A stretch of 64,000 bases of DNA from Welwitschia mirabilis. Its lineage: Eukaryota; Gnetophyta; Gnetopsida; Welwitschiales. A model generated the notes under the pieces. That model was not told the DNA's origin, did not search any database, and saw only the letters and a list, made by a program, of their open reading frames with translations. The translations under genes were made by a program, and so were the position numbers. The stretch is from the NCBI GenBank assembly GCA_051453625.1, contig JBOZIK010000001.1, positions 150,133,664-150,197,663 on the forward strand. Reading direction: 5' to 3'. This document shows positions 48,217-60,534 of this stretch, one piece after another. Position 1 is the first letter of the stretch. Every line of letters begins with the position of its first letter.

Positions 48217-50284
48217 TGTAATGTCCTAATTTTTAGTTATTAAAAACTTCAACTTGAAATGATCTGAGACCTAAATGTAATGTTTAAAATTCCAATAGCT
48301 AGAAACTTAACAATGACACTCTGATACCAAAATGTAACGTCCTAAAATCCACAATATAAAACTTCAACCCTACTCTAATTTCGAAGTATAACATCCTAAA
48401 TTTTAACCCAAAAACTATGGATGTTACTTGAGTTAAACATTAAAGCTAGTAAGATACTTAAGAATTATTTTATTATAAGTAATAAATAACATTAGTTGCA
48501 TGTTGTTTAAAAAATACCATTTATGGCTTAAATTAAGAGTACAATAAATCTATAAACACAAAAATAGACATTTAGCATTGCATTAAGGGAGAATAAATGA
48601 GACTTGTAATCCTTCCAAATAAAAGGAGATAAATACATTCTAACAATATTCTTAAATCTATAACACTTCTTAAAATAAATCTCAGTCCAATAACCATGTT
48701 CACATCATAATTTATTATGACATCTAAGGTCCTCCAAGTAACTGCATGCCTCTAAACAACAATCATGAAAATAGTGCTAGCTAATTCCAAGGTCTTCCTT
48801 CGTAGTAGGTCCCACACATGCAAGCATAATGTGAGAACTATAATCTTCACGGTTCCTAGTATGGTCCATTGCATGGTTTAGGTAGGGGATTCCAATCACA
48901 AGACAATATTCTCAAGAAAAATCGAAATGACACTAAGACAATCCAAGAATGCAATGCTGAACAATCCAAGATGTACTATCAAACAATCTAAAATGCATTG
49001 CAAGATGTGACCAAGAAAACATTTTCAATTTATTTGGTTACATTTATCTAAATGGGACAATTTACTCTCTTTACTCTTTGGAGGTAATTTATAATAATTT
49101 AGATACACATATCCAGAAGGGACCATTTTCTCCTTTTACTCTCTGGAGGTAATTTACTATAATCAACAAATCTAGAGGGGACAAATTACGTTCTTTACTC
49201 TCTAAAGGAAATTTTCAGCAATCCAAAATATATCAAATATAGGTCAATAAAAGGTCACAAAGCTTAAGTCAATATGGGTAAAGGTTAAGATGAAGGAATC
49301 CTAAGCAATTTATTATGCATGATGTACAATTTATGAACAGAACTTATAAGCTTCAATAATATGCGAAATACTAAACAAAGCTTTCAAAAAAAAAAAAAAA
49401 AACAAGCATTACAAGATGAAAAGGTAATGCAAAAGAGTAAGCCAGCCAAAAACAATATAAGAAGATAGACTAAGTCAAAAGCCATAGAAGAAAGTAGATG
49501 AAGCCAAAAAGCATACAAAAAATAAATGGAAGACCATGCACTAAACAAGAAAATAGATTAACTGAAATAACTATACTCAAAATTAAGATAAAGATCTGAG
49601 AACTTCTGAAGATTTCAAAGCTTTAAGGACTTCCAAGCTCCAAGTTGATGTCTTTAAGATTCGATAGGAAAGGATTTCTTGAGATATGAAATAAGAGGAG
49701 AAGAAGGTCCTATTTGTATTAAAGGATGAAAGATGTGAAAAGACACAAGAACATGAAGAGACACTATCAGAAAAGAGGATGATGAAGGTGGTGGATATGG
49801 TGGAAGTGACGAGGATTTTGATACTTTGTCAAGCCACTAGGTGCATAATCTTTTATCATAATAAATGATAATGTATTTATTAAAATAAGGAATAAAAATG
49901 AGCCACTTCATAAATATAATTTCCATGTTTAAATAAAGGAAAAGTATAATAATTAAACATGGAATATAATGCAACCATTAACTTATCCACTCACATGACC
50001 ACTATTTTAACTACAACTTTAGCCATTAACATAGTCACTAATTTAACCACTAAAGATCACAATTAAATTACCAAGGATTTATAACAAGAATAATATTATG
50101 GTTATTACAAAATTAGAGGAATTAAAAAGAAATTGTAGCATAGATTTTTCACAATATAATTATATCTCAATGGTAAGAAGAATAAAGACAATAACTAAAG
50201 TAGCATGTGAACCCTATAACAATAAAATTATTTTATTTAAACTTTTAAGCTAAATCTTTGGACCTTGAAAGTCTAGATGTAACA
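48217..50284 (-). mobile_element. 5' LTR of minus-strand element (family 2)
   Basis: 2,068 bp, TG at 48217 and CA at 50284, the ends reading TGTAATGTCC and GATGTAACA. Homologous to 40625-43193. Direct flanks (CAAGG left of 40625, GAAAG right of 50284) are similar but not identical, so any target duplication has decayed. Confidence 0.8.
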
Positions 50285-50760
50285 GAAAGCAAAGAATATA
50301 AGGTTTCATTTGGCATAACTTATAACAGCATTGCCGCTCTTGAAATCTAAGGTTTCGGAGGCTTGTCTCATAACTGCCTTAAGTTTTTATAGGTTGTTTG
50401 CCTTTACCATTATCATAAATCTTGGAAAAGATAAGATACCTAAAAGGGTTTCCAAGTTCATGACTCTATCCATGGCCATAGCTATTCCTTTCTACTAAGA
50501 TACCTACTTTGCCATTGATATGCCTGTGAGTTCTGCAAATGTTTTGTTTCAGAATGAATAAGTCCTCTTTAGAGAAGTATTCTACTTTTGTGATGTCTAA
50601 TCTTCTTTGAGGAGATGGCATTTAGACTCTGCCTACTTCCATCTTAACTTTGCCAAAGGTTAATACCTCTAGTGGCATGGAGTTCCTATCCAATTCTGTT
50701 AATGTCAATGTTGATAAATACCTTCCTCTAAGATCCGCTCCTGTTCCTATGAGTTCATGA
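50285..50760 (-). pseudogene. Candidate endogenous plant pararetrovirus movement-protein relic
   Basis: On the complement, frames at 50755-50285 resemble part of the movement-protein region of plant pararetroviruses (Caulimoviridae). The clearest patch is at 50555-50514, a Lys/Cys/His-containing segment following a short Leu- and Phe-containing helix; a later F-P-x-F patch and a Gly/Tyr segment lie near 50430-50310. Stops and frame changes are present and no replication genes are seen. The relic appears to have been split by the family-2 LTR element, continuing at 40624. The assignment comes from motif memory and position only; a decayed host gene is the main alternative. Confidence 0.4.
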
Positions 50761-52266
50761 ACATCTGATCCTCTCCAAATCATTTCCCTTTTTTTTGATA
50801 AATTCCATAATAATTTCCGATATTTAAATACATAAAATTCCTAAAAATGTAATTTGTAAAATTATGACCATTACTTTCTTTGAGGTTATTGAAGATTTGG
50901 CCCTTTAGTGTCCCCAAGCTTCTCTGTCACAACCCATTCATTAGGCCTGCCAATCTCCAGAAGACAAATTAACGTTGCATTTGTTCAACACACGGACATC
51001 ACATTTTCAAAGAAAATCCAGAAGAATAATAGATGAAAAGATCTCGTTGTGCCNNNNNNNNNNCATTGGGTATGTTATTTCTTGTGGCCTTATCAATTAA
51101 CATTTAGGGAATTCATGAATTTCCAAGGAGTCTGGACAAGAACCAGCTCGAAATTATGCACAAGGGATGGAATGGTTCCCTGCAAGAAATTAAGCTTATC
51201 GTTTCTCAGTACAGGAAAGATTTCTGCCTCTATACTCTAATCATAGCCGAATATCTAATGAACATTTCATTACTTTATTTCTAAGCTATTTGCATTGCTT
51301 CAAACAGAACTAGAAATGTTTTTTTTCTTTTTTTTCATTCTAGATTTATTTGAAATGGTGAAAGGTGGCAAGCTTCTCACATGACATCGATTTCAAAGTT
51401 GAAGAAAACAGAGCAGTTGCATTATCATCCAGGCAATCATTGGATCTATTTGCCTTCTTCAGACTTTTAAAAGTCTTCCAGTGATAAGAATCAGAGAATT
51501 CCTGCATTTGGGATTACAGTCTACCCACATTAGCTGGTTTCAAATAGGGGATTCCTCTATTTACACAACTGTGCTTTGGTAAATAAAAAATCGCTTGAGG
51601 ATGGATTCCATCCACGTGGGAGGCTAGATGCACAAAATTTCAATACTATTCTTTGTTTAGTTGAGATTTAAGAGGACCACTGAAGATATCGTCGTCCTTC
51701 TAAACTTGAACATCGATCATCTTTAGAAAATAAGAAATACCATGAAATGAAAACCACCACGATAACAAAATTCTATTACAAATCTTCTCAAATTTAGAAA
51801 GCGCTAAACTATGAATGTTTATCCTGCACCCTTCTTATCTCGATCAGAAAGCCTAATTGAAATCTAATTTTATATGTTGGCCAGGATTGGAATCGGTCTC
51901 TGTATAAATTCAACCCGATAAATGGACCGTGTGAAAGAAAAAGAAAAATCGAGTTTTGAGGACTGAGGCTCTCTTTCCTTTATGAATGCCTTGTTTCGGG
52001 GTTGTTCTCCACCCCAGTTTCTTTTCTTATTTCTCCAAAAATCCTTGCCTCTTTTCATGATTGAAATTCTTACTATTGTATCCAATTCCCAAATACTGTG
52101 ACCTGTAGAAGACAGAATCATCTTGAAGGGCTGAAGCGTAAAACCCTTTGTGTGAGAAAACATTCCATTATGGGATTTCTCTCAAACTCATTTGTTTGGA
52201 GGAGCCTACACCACTGCAAATCAGCTTTTTCAACTCTATTAAATATGGCAGAAACATTCTTGTTGT
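50761..52266. other. Spacer left of the copia element
   Basis: Contains a 10-N gap at 51054-51063. Several 60-100 codon open frames occur on both strands (for example 51870-52163 minus) without recognisable similarity. Base composition is somewhat less AT-rich than to the left, so a decayed host gene is possible but I cannot name one. Confidence 0.4.
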
Positions 52267-52549
52267 TGTTGGAAGAGAAGACTCATTCAAACTTGATTTT
52301 AGTTGGTTAGCAAGAAATAAGATGGAAGATTTTCTTGTCATTGTATTTTCCTATTTTTTAGTTAAGTTTTTCATATTTCCTAGCCAGAATTTGTCCTGGA
52401 GGTTGATCCTGTGTAGGCAAGTTAGTTTCCCCTTCTCTCTCATGTATTGCCTATTTAATAGGCTGTTGTTTCCCTTCAATAAACAATTGATTAGTAGAAT
52501 CATTCATTTATATTTGTGCAAAGTGTTCAGTTCTTTATTTTCTCCAACA
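52267..52549 (+). repeat. Copia 5' LTR
   Basis: 283 bp, TGTTGGAA to CCAACA. The shared core with the 3' LTR includes AGGCAAGTTAGTTTCCCCTT, then CTCTCTCATGT and AATAAACAATTGAT (possible polyadenylation signal AATAAA). Confidence 0.92.
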
Positions 52550-52553
52550 AATG

Positions 52554-52565
52554 TGGTATCAAAGC
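52554..52565 (+). other. Copia primer binding site
   Basis: TGGTATCAAAGC four bases after the 5' LTR, one mismatch from the tRNA-iMet complement TGGTATCAGAGC. Confidence 0.8.
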
Positions 52566-52616
52566 TAGGTTTCCTAAAGAACTAAGCACTTGTTTTTTAG
52601 TTCTCTGTGTAAAGCA

Positions 52617-53396
52617 ATGGCATCAAGTTCCAGTTCAGTTAATGTGTCTCAACCAAAGATATTGATCTTCAAAGGAGACTTGTATGAGTTTTGGCGCATC
52701 AAGATGAAGACATTGTTCAAGTCTCAAGATTTGTGGAACTACGTGGAGACTGGTGTTACAAAAACTAGTGATGACGATGCTCACCAAAAAGAAAATCAGA
52801 AACGCAATGCAAAGGCCCTCTTTTTCATCCAACAGGCTGTGGATGAATCGATTTTCTCCAGGATAGCTACAGCCTCAATAGCAAAACAAGCATGGACGAT
52901 CCTAAAGACTAAGTACTAGGGATCTACAAAGGTAATCACTACAAATTACAATATCTTCGTAGGGATTTTGAAACTTCAAGCATGAAATGGAATGAATTAG
53001 TGCAAGAATATTTGGCAAAAGTTTCATCTATTGTGAGTCAAATGAGATCTTATGGGAAAAGATTAATGACGAAATGGTTGTAGCTAAGGTGCTTAGAAGT
53101 GTAGCACCTAAATTTGATCATGTTGTGGCTGCAATTGAAGAGTCAAAGGATTTTTTAATTTTTTTTCCTTTGATGAACTAATGGGTTCCTTACAAGCTCA
53201 TGAAGTAAGGATCAATCGAAAAACTAATAAGGAAGAAGAAAAAGCATTTCAGATCAAGGGGGAGGCTGAATCTTCAAACCAATGCTTCAGATGAAGAGGT
53301 AGAGGAGGATTTCGAGGTTGTGGGAGAGGTTGTGATCGAAATAGTTCTCTACACTATACATACTGCAACCAGAATGGGCATACTAAGAATTTTTGT
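52617..53396 (+). pseudogene. Copia gag remnant
   Basis: Begins ATG at 52617: MASSSSSVNVSQPKILIFKG, then DLYEFWRIKMKTLFKSQDLW, the usual copia gag start with F-x-G-x-x-Y-x-x-W. The frame closes at 52917 (TAG for a Gln-type codon in KTKYQG context) and shifts afterwards. The zinc knuckle region near 53364-53396 reads CNQNGHTKNFC, with the first Cys of the CCHC set lost (Tyr). Confidence 0.85.
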
Positions 53397-53835
53397 TTGT
53401 CCAAACCTGAAGAAGCCAATTATGCTGAGGAGGACAAAGAGCAAGAAGATTATTTGTTCATGGTAGAGAAAAAGGCAGGTAAGATTGTAACTGATATATG
53501 GTACGTAGACAGAGTATGTTCTCATTATATCATTAGGAACAAGTCAAAATTTAAAGCTCTTGATGAAATAGTTAGGTCACATTTCAGACTTGATCATAAC
53601 AAACAACTGCAGATTGAAGGGAGAGAAATAGCTGTAATTTGTGTAAGTAACAAAAAGAGGTACATAAAAGATGTTCATTATGCTCCATGCTTGGCTCACA
53701 ATTTGTTAAGTATTGGATAACTAATCGAATCTGGTTATTTGGTTGAGTTTAATGATGCAAAATGTGTGATTAAAAACAAGATTATAGATGAGATCCTTGC
53801 AAGTGTGCTCAAATGTCATCAAACCAGATATTCCA
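53397..53835 (+). pseudogene. Copia protease remnant
   Basis: Reads WYVDRVCSHYIIRNKSKF near 53500-53550, where active copia proteases have W-x-x-D-S-G-C/A-S. The catalytic D-S-G is D-R-V here, so it is inactive. Downstream VKDVHYAP-type text (YIKDVHYAPCLAHNLLSIG) is well conserved and marks the end of the protease before the GAG-pre-integrase zinc finger. Confidence 0.85.
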
Positions 53836-53879
53836 TCTTGATTTCTTTATAGAAGTAGTCATGATGAGCAAGGCGTTGG

Positions 53880-54640
53880 AAGAGAGTAAGTTATGGCATC
53901 TGAGATATGGGCATCTAAATACTAAAGGCTTGTAGTTGATGAAAGCAAAGGAAATGGTCAGCAATTTACCATTTATTGTCCCGTCGAAGCAAGTTTGTGA
54001 GGGGTGCGTTCTTGGCAATCAGTCCAAGAAGGCCTACCCTGTAGGAAAATCAAGGCATGCCACTGATGTACTAGAGCTAGTACATGCTAATCTTTGTGGT
54101 CCGATGAGAGCTGAATCTCCAGTTGGGAGTAGGTATTTCCTTTTATTCACTGATAATTATAATAGAATGAGCTGGGTTTATTTTCTTCAAGTCAATTTTG
54201 AAACTTTCAAGTATTTCAAGAAATTTAAGGCCATGGTTGAGAAGAAAAGCGGGAAATATCTGAAAGTCCTTAGAACTGATCATGGAGATGAGTTCATTTC
54301 TAAGAAGTTTGCATCTTTTTGTGATGAGAAAGGAATCAAGAAGGAGTTGATAGCTCCCTATACTCAGGAGCAAAAGGGAGTGGCAGAGCGGAAAAATCAT
54401 ACTGTCATTTAGATGGACCGTTCAATGCTCAAGTCTAAGGAATTATCAAATAGTTTTTGGATAGAAGGAGTAGCCTGAGTTGTATATCTTCTCAATGTGT
54501 CACTAATTAAAGCAGTGTGGAATCAGACTCCATATAAAGCTTGATTTGGAAAGAAACCTTCGGTAAGCCATCTTCGAGTTTTCGATTGTATTTGTTATGC
54601 CTTACATACAACTGAAAAGCATAATTTGGTAGATAAATTA
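53880..54640 (+). pseudogene. Copia integrase remnant
   Basis: The GAG-pre-integrase finger reads LWHLRYGHLN with CEGCVLGNQ about 35 residues later (HHCC ligands kept). The core has LFTDNYNRMSWVYF, LRTDHGDEFISKKF and EQKGVAERKN, so the D, D and E of the D,D35E triad are all present. A TAG occurs between the finger helices (near 53935) and another at 54411, followed by frame-preserved sequence. Confidence 0.9.
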
Positions 54641-54859
54641 AAAAAGTTCATCTTTATTAGATATTGCATACAATCAAAAGCATATAGGCTCTATGATCCT
54701 AAAAGTGAGACTATTATAGTGAGCAGGAATGTAGTTTTTGATGAACTGGTAAAATGGGAGTGTGAGAAAAAAGACAAGGAGCAGAATGCACATTTTGAAG
54801 AAGATGGAGATGAGAACGCAGAAGAAGAAGAGATTGATATGATCAGTAATTCTTAGAAT

Positions 54860-55860
54860 TCAACTCCAGAAAAAACAAAGTCAGCCTCTGCATCCGAAGA
54901 TTCTTCTCCGAATGTAGCAACTCCAATAGATTCAGCTCAGCTATGGAGAAGTGAGCATGGCAGAATTCCTCGATATTGATTTAAAATTGAGGAAGAGGCT
55001 ACATTGCCATTGTTTCTCTTTGCTGGTGATCTTATTGCGGTCGAGGAATCTTTGGAATGTCAGGAATGGAGGAGTGCGATGGAAGATGAATTGTAGTCCA
55101 TTCAAAGGAATCGAACTTGGGAGCCATCTGATCTTCCTAAAGATAAAACTCCTATTGGTCTAAAGTGGATATTTAAAACAAAATTTTTAGCAGATGACAA
55201 CATTCAGAAGTATAAGGCAAGACTCATGGTGAGAGGTTTTACACAGCAACCAGGAATAGACTACAAGGAAATGTTCTCATCAGTTACTCGATTCGAGATG
55301 GTAAGGATCATTCTGGCGTTGGCAACACAAAAAGATTAGAAAGTTTTTTAGTTTGATATAAAATCAGCCTTCCTCAATGGTGATTTGCAAGAAGAAGTGT
55401 ACATCTGCCAGCCAGCCCCCTGGTTTTGATGATTTAAGGAATCCAAATAAAGTGCTCAAGTTAAGAAAGACACATTATGAACAAGATCCTCGAGCTTGGT
55501 ACAGCAAGATTGATGATTTCTTTCACAATTAAGGATTTGAAAGAAGCAAGCATGAGCCTACGCTATATGTGAAGAAACAAGGTATTGTTGATCTCATAAT
55601 AGTAAGATTGTATGTTGATGATATGATCTATACTAGTTCATTATTGCAATTTATATCTGAGTTTAAGCAGTCAATGATGAAAACGTTTGATAAAATTGAC
55701 TTGGATGAATTGAGTTATTTCTTAGGGCTAGAAATTGTGCAAGGAAGTGCTGGAATATTTATATCACAGGAAAAATATGTGGTGGACACCTTGGAGAAGT
55801 TCAAAATGATTGGATATAAGGCTACTTGTACACCAATGAACACTGATGAAAAACTTTAAT
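54860..55860 (+). pseudogene. Copia reverse transcriptase remnant
   Basis: Starts with a GLKWIFKTKFLADDNIQKYK-type stretch near 55150, then KARLMVRGFTQQPGIDYKEM and FDIKSAFLNGDLQEEVYICQ. The catalytic box near 55608-55625 reads LYVDDMIYTSS with Y-V-D-D intact. Frameshifts occur near 55110 and 55430 and a stop after KD (TAG). The Y-V-D-D frame ends at 55858. Confidence 0.9.
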
Positions 55861-56440
55861 CTCTGGATGGTACTGGAACTGCAGATGGTAATGCATTCAG
55901 GATCTTAATTGGACGTTTAATATATTTGTCTCACTTATGTCCTGACATAAGTTATCTAATTGGGGTTCTATCTCGTTTCATGCACAAACCATTCAAGCCT
56001 CGTCTTAGAGCTGCAAAATGAATTCTTTGTTACTTGGCTAGTACGAAAGAGCTTGGCATATGGTTTTGAAGAATACAAGACTTCAAACTTAGGGAATACA
56101 TGAACAGTGATTAGGCTAGATCTATTGAAGATAGAAAGAGCACATCGAGAAGCTGCTTCATTCTTGGTATAGTATTTGTTCCATGGAGCTCTAAGAAACA
56201 ATCCACGGTGGCACTGTCATCCACTGAGGCAGAATATGTAGCGACAACGGTGTCAACTTGTCAAGCTATATGGCTAAGAAGAATCTTGAGTGATTTAAGC
56301 AAAGAACAGGTTAAAGCTATTGAAATCTATTATGACAATAAATCAGTCATGTTACTTGCTAGAAATCCAGTGTTTCATAGTCGTATGAAACACATAGAAA
56401 TTAAGCATCACTATATTTGAGAACTACTGAAAAAAGGGAA
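55861..56440 (+). pseudogene. Copia RNase H remnant
   Basis: Reads GRLIYLSHLCPDISYLIGVL near 55912-55975, then a frame break. From 56208 it reads ALSSTEAEYVATTVSTCQAI and WLRRILSDL, followed by IEIYYDNKSVMLLARNPVFH and SRMKHIEIKHHYI, the standard end of copia pol with S-S-x-E-A-E-Y and the H-S-R-x-K-H-I-E segment. Confidence 0.9.
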
Positions 56441-56557
56441 TGTTAAGTTAGAGATCTGTGAAACCCAGGAGCAGGTTGCTGATCTTATGACAAAAAGCTT
56501 GTCAAAGAAGAAACATGAAGCTTTATGCATGGAATTAGGAGTCTCCAAGTTCTAACA

Positions 56558-56848
56558 AAGGGGGAGTGTTGGAATAAGAGACTCATTCAAACTTGGTTTG
56601 AGTTCATTAACAAGAAATAAGCTAGAAGGTTTTCTTACCATTATATTTTCCTATTTTGTAGTTAAGTTTTTCCTATTCCTAGTCAGAATTTGTTTTGGAG
56701 GTTGAGCCTTTATAGGCAAGTTAGTTTCCCCTTCTCTCTCATGTCTTGCCTATTTAATAGGTTGTTGTTTTCCTTCAATAAACAATTGATCAGCAGAATC
56801 ATTCGTTTATATTTGTGCAAAGTGTTCAGTCCTTTATTTTCTCTAACA
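56558..56848 (+). repeat. Copia polypurine tract and 3' LTR
   Basis: The polypurine tract AAAGGGGGAG ends at 56566. The LTR runs 56567-56848 (282 bp), TGTTGGAA to CTAACA, clearly diverged from the 5' LTR by scattered substitutions. Confidence 0.92.
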
Positions 56849-59640
56849 CTTTTTTACCTCAGAGTCTATGAACGAGGAGCATCTAGACAAGCTATGGAAT
56901 CAGATAAGATATGTAGCACTAGATGTTTGTCTAAGTGGAATTGGGATAGCAAAGTGGTCTACAAAGGTTTATAAAGACCGATATACTCATGGTCTTTGAA
57001 AAAATGGAAACCAAGGCCACACTTTTGGCTATGCCACTAAACGAGACTCTTGAACTAATCAAGATTATTAAGTCTAGGTTTTCTTTTATGATTTCATGTT
57101 TAGATAATCAATTTTGTTAATTTTTCCTATAAAAACATTTTATTAAGAGCTGTGGTATTAAAGGTTTTATAGGTTCTTTTCAAATTTAATATTTGAGTAT
57201 CAAATAAAACATTTTCATCTGGGCATTTGTTTAAAATTTATTTTGAATAAATTTTTTATTCTTTTGAATAACAGCCTATTCTCGTATTTAAATTGAATAG
57301 AATGTAATTGTCTAATATGCAATGTCAAAATATGAAAGATTTCTTAATTTTCAATAAAATGATTTTCTTTGTTGAAAGTAGATTTAAAGTATGGATTTAT
57401 AAGGATTATTTTGAAAAGTTGTTTAGTTATGAGAATTCATTAAAAAATGTATAATGATTGCATTGACATTAATTGTTATACAGGAAAGGTTTCAAAAAAA
57501 CAAAACAAAAAAGAAGAAGAAGAAGAAGAAGAAGAAGAAGAAGAAAAGAAAAACAAACTCTAGTAAGCACAACAATTTCTAAATCTTGTTCTTTTTTCCT
57601 AGCATTCTAATAAAATAGTGATTTTTTAGGCCTGTTCATGCTTATTAGTTTCATTTTAAATCCTGATGGAACCTCAAAGAGTCTCTTAAATAGTCAATCA
57701 GATGTATTTTTCTTCATAAGGGAACTCAGCATCCATTACCATGTTATAGGAACTACAAAGTTTGTTATTCTGTACTTTGCAGCTTGTAATTAGTTTATTA
57801 TTGGCAAGACTTTCCTTCAGGATGGGGTTAGCAAGATCCAAACCTATGTGACTAACTTCACTTTTTTTTATGGGTTGTTGACATTCTTACAACTAATTTG
57901 CCATTTGTTCTTCTACCACATTAGAATTGAATTATCTTAGGTGGAGTGGAAATATGGAAAAATACTTTTGAGGTAACATATTATTACATTTATCTTATGC
58001 TTGTATAAATCCAAGAACACTACAGTTGATTAGTAGTATCCCAAGAGATCCTATCTTTCTAATTTCTTTTAATGAAGTTTCTTGTCATCCTTTACTTCAT
58101 TTTTGTTCATTTAGTATCATAGAAGGAAAAGGTTCTAGAGACTATGATATAGGAAATGCCTTTAACAATACTTTCTTTATTTATTATGAGGTAGGAACGT
58201 AAGTTATAAATGTATCATAGCTTTACTATTTTTCTAATGAAACTTCATTCTCTTCTCTATGTAGATGACTAAAACATAGGATTCTGGCTCTCATGAATCT
58301 TTCATTATTGAAAGGACAAAGTTCCCCCTCTACTACCTTTCTTTAAGGAGATAGATGGGGAACTCTTTTTGGCTTCAAATGACAAATCTATACTCATAAT
58401 GTGTAATTCACTCTAATGTTTTGTGATTATGCTCTTCATAAAAATATTGTCGCAAAAATTCTTAGTATTACTTGTTTTCATTTCTATATGATTTTAAAAT
58501 CCACTCCCCTCAAATGGATGAGGAATTAAAGTTCACCCCTTTAAATGTACTAGATAAATAAAATCTCAAACAACAAATAAAAAATAAATAGTAGTAAGTT
58601 ATCCATTTCTTTTATTCTATCAATTCTATGTTTCATTAAGTTAAATTTTGATTCTGATTTGAATCTTAAAATAAAAGATATAAATGGTTTTTATGAAATT
58701 TCAAACTAAAGGAACATCTCATGTAATAGTCCACAATTTAAGAGCCCTAATGTTGGAGTCTAAGGTAGTCCCTTCAAAATCCCAGAGTTGTTATTGCATC
58801 CACCCTTATTCCTTAACATATTGTAAGTGATATGATGACAGGTTCCTTTAATACTAATATACTATTATCTATGGTGGAGGCTTTTCATTCCAAAATAAAA
58901 TAACTTATGGATTAGTTATGTGATGACCATGCTTTCAAAGAGATGTTTCACTTATAGGTTATACATATCTTTTGCTTGAACAATCTGTAGTACTATTGTC
59001 ATTCCAAGACAACAGATTTTCTACTTGATTATAAGTGTAGTTAAGTTAGAAATTTTACCTTACATTGTTCATTGTAGAGGATGTTATAGGTGTATGGACT
59101 TAGAACTTCTTTATGTTCATTTATCTTGAATAAGGCTCTTACGTCTTCATTCATTCTTCTTTTATTATGTTATCATGTGTGGAATGAAGGGGAAAATCTA
59201 CATTTCAACAAAAGAAGGCCCAAACTAACTCAAGTCATATGATGTCTTGGGAGGAAAATAATGTAGCATTAGTAATGTGTTTGATGAAGAGTGAAAAATT
59301 GGTTTAGATATCTGCATATTTGCTAGCCATCACTATTGATGTCATTCCTATAATGTATCATAAAGTAAGTTTGTTATAAAATCATTTGTCAGAAACCCTT
59401 ATTGCATAAAGTAAGCTTTACATGAAGCTATACATGAGGCGATAAGTAATTTTAGGTTCAGAATGTATGATAGGTTCTTCTCCTATTGATATAAACCAAT
59501 GGAGATGACCCCTGGTGATGCTAACTAGTTGGGAAAATCAATGGAGGGTCGAGAACCAATGCAGTTTACTATAGAGGATCTTTTCCATTTCAAAGATACA
59601 TCATCTCTTTTTCTTTAGTCTTATTACAAATACATGATTC
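56849..59640. other. AT-rich spacer
   Basis: No gene recognised. Contains the (AAG)n run at 57511-57545. Confidence 0.5.
57511..57545. repeat. (AAG)n microsatellite
   Basis: About 11-12 perfect AAG units, preceded by an A-rich stretch. Confidence 0.9.
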
Positions 59641-59645
59641 CTAGA

Positions 59646-59870
59646 ATGAGGGAATATCACTTTCTAATTCCCTACTTTGATGTTATCTTTTCTAATCATT
59701 CTTCTATTTGGTTACTCTAAATGAGGGAATATTGCTCTCTGATTCCTTACTTTGATGTTATCTTTTGTAATCTTGCTTCTATTTGGTTACTCTAAATGAG
59801 GTAATATCGCTCTTTAATTCCCTACTTTGATGTTATCTTTTGTAACCCTGCTTCTATTTGGTTACCTTAA
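59646..59870. repeat. Tandem repeat, 3 x 75 bp
   Basis: Units start with ATGAG at 59646, 59721 and 59796, exactly 75 bp apart. Each contains CTACTTTGATGTTATCTTTT (unit 2 has TTACTTTGATG) and ends CTTCTATTTGGTTAC. Units differ by only a few substitutions. Confidence 0.95.
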
Positions 59871-60534
59871 TATCAAACTATAGCTTTTCTATTTAATCCA
59901 AGATTTCCTTTCTCTTTAGAGTAGTAGTTTAGTACTTTAGGTTGGCTCTTCTAACAATTGTAATGTTCCTTTCACCCACTTATAAAAAATATAGAGATTT
60001 AATAATACAAATAATGTTCGAAAAAACATGATAAAACAAATTTGAATATAACTAGAATGAATGAATAAAAATTTTTTGTTAATCATTAAGCATGAGAAAA
60101 ATATGGTTACTAAAGTCTTCAAGTCTGACAACCCCAAATAAGTGAATAGAAAAAAATACTAAAGATGAAATGAACAAGTATATTATGATTAATAATATAA
60201 ATAATTAGGTTATAATAGTAAATATAAGATGCGAAGTAAATAATGAAGTGGCGTATTATCTTAAGATTTATACAATAGCTTTATGAAGCTTATAGAATTT
60301 GATAACACAACTTACATAAAACTTTCTTAATACTATTTTCTTTTCAATAGTTATGGACATAATTTATTCCTTATAACCATTGAAATGATTTTTCTCATTA
60401 AAAACAATTTTCTTCTAGTAATTACTATGTTGCCTACAAGTTTACTTTATCATATACATTTCTAGTTATGTTTCTTTTTTTCTTAAGTATTAGGATTTGC
60501 TTTACCTTTAAAACTTATAGCTCAACTTACTGAT

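Larger units (their letters stand above)
52267..56848 (+). mobile_element. Ty1/copia retrotransposon, nearly full length, inactivated
   Basis: 4.58 kb. It has a 5' LTR, PBS, gag, protease, integrase, RT and RNase H in copia order (integrase before RT), a polypurine tract and a 3' LTR. Most domains keep long open stretches, but stops and frameshifts occur in gag, integrase and RT. It is the youngest-looking transposon in the window, though no matching 5-bp target duplication is visible (GTTGT left, CTTTT right). Confidence 0.92.

Noticed and set aside
51870-52163. 97-codon minus-strand frame beside the copia element
   Set aside because: Basic and aromatic-rich, but no domain recognised and no splice or promoter context.
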